Both the position numbers and the translations under genes were made by a program. A DNA stretch of 64,000 nt from an uncultured Oscillospiraceae bacterium (GTDB lineage: Bacteria > Bacillota > Clostridia > Oscillospirales > Acutalibacteraceae). Shown one piece after another: positions 63,723 to 64,000 of this stretch. The notes beneath the pieces were generated by a model. The model was given only the letters and a program-made list of their open reading frames with translations, did not search any database and had not been told where the DNA came from. Location of the stretch: positions 62,001-126,000 of the forward strand of contig URPR01000001.1 in assembly GCA_900549775.1 (NCBI GenBank), written 5' to 3'. Position 1 is the stretch's first letter, and each line of letters starts with the position of its first letter.

Positions 63723-64000
63723 TTATTTTTTATTAATACTTTTCACAGTACTATTACTTGAAGCTTTTCTGGTAAGCTCAAAATACGAAACTGACATTGG
63801 AGATAAAACCAGCGAAATTGAATTTTCAAATCCGTGCATAGGTATTTTTTCAGAGTGAATATTTTTTTTATTCATTGAACCTGTGCCGCCAAATGCCTCA
63901 TCGTTAGTAGAAAATATTTCATTATAAACTCCACTGTAAGGAACACCTATTCTATAGTCTTTCCTTTCCACAGGCTGAAAATTACAAATAATAATTAATT
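63723..64000 (-). CDS. glgB: 1,4-alpha-glucan branching enzyme, C-terminal part
   Basis: The frame runs in from the window edge for 92 codons. ICNFQPVERKDYRIGVPYSG, EAFGGTGSMNKK and EKIPMHGFENSISLVLSPMSVSYFEL match the C-terminal beta-sandwich of GlgB. Any internal start here (such as a GTG at 63971) is not real. The last 16 residues form a Ser/Lys tail. glgB-glgC-glgA are one operon on the minus strand. Confidence 0.88.
   Translation of the reverse strand, partial: LIIICNFQPVERKDYRIGVPYSGVYNEIFSTNDEAFGGTGSMNKKNIHSEKIPMHGFENSISLVLSPMSVSYFELTRKASSNSTVKSINKK

Overview
The window reads as chromosomal core of a low-GC, endospore-forming Gram-positive anaerobe of the class Clostridia, probably a gut Oscillospirales/Ruminococcaceae-type lineage. 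I cannot name the species. The evidence is a complete spoIIIAA-AH operon, an uninterrupted pro-sigK, spoIID and a BofC-like gene; L27 with the Firmicutes N-terminal extension beside its protease Prp; GatCAB; a V/A-type rotary ATPase; a 2[4Fe-4S] ferredoxin; and AT-rich spacers with AGGAGG-type ribosome sites and many TTG/GTG starts. I see no tRNA, rRNA, CRISPR array, prophage or insertion sequence.

Layout. 1-3.8 kb (minus): rplU-prp-rpmA, obgE, the start of mrnC, and a PPK2 kinase. 4-10 kb (plus): tmcAL, a class B penicillin-binding protein, asnB and a GHL10-type exported hydrolase. 10-14 kb (mostly minus): mtaB, an HPr-like protein without the catalytic histidine (plus), rsmI, a TrmN6-like methylase, ferredoxin, a BofC-like protein. 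14-21.6 kb (plus): class A PBP, aspartokinase, gatCAB, sigK. 21.8-32.9 kb (plus): a surface-polymer cluster with three GT2 glycosyltransferases, LicD, CDP-ribitol synthesis (TarI/TarJ), polymerase, flippase and acyltransferase, with rlmD embedded. 33-36 kb: comM, a RibU-like ECF S component, a probable 6S RNA, a DUF1292 gene. 36-41 kb: the spoIIIA operon. 41-42.4 kb: DUF4364 and MscS genes. 42.6-53.7 kb: a large MORN-repeat protein followed by the nine-gene V-ATPase operon, whose K subunit carries the sodium ligands known from Enterococcus hirae. 53.8-64 kb: a 50-residue membrane protein, a divergent enolase, spoIID, a membrane protein, gap, a MATE transporter, an orphan exported protein, and glgB(partial)-glgC-glgA.

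The most striking feature is non-coding. Three intergenic elements (35937-36076, 41057-41194, 49792-49911) share one architecture: a GC-rich closing helix around exactly three adjacent hairpins, giving a tightly packed four-way junction with a further short helix outside. The arms have almost unrelated sequences but near-perfect pairing, so the structure is conserved rather than the sequence. They sit in three different contexts (divergent, convergent, inside the V-ATPase operon). Other points to check are a probable ATT start codon for V-ATPase subunit C, the MORN gene heading the ATPase operon, and LicD beside TarI/TarJ, which suggests a fukutin-like ribitol-phosphate transferase.
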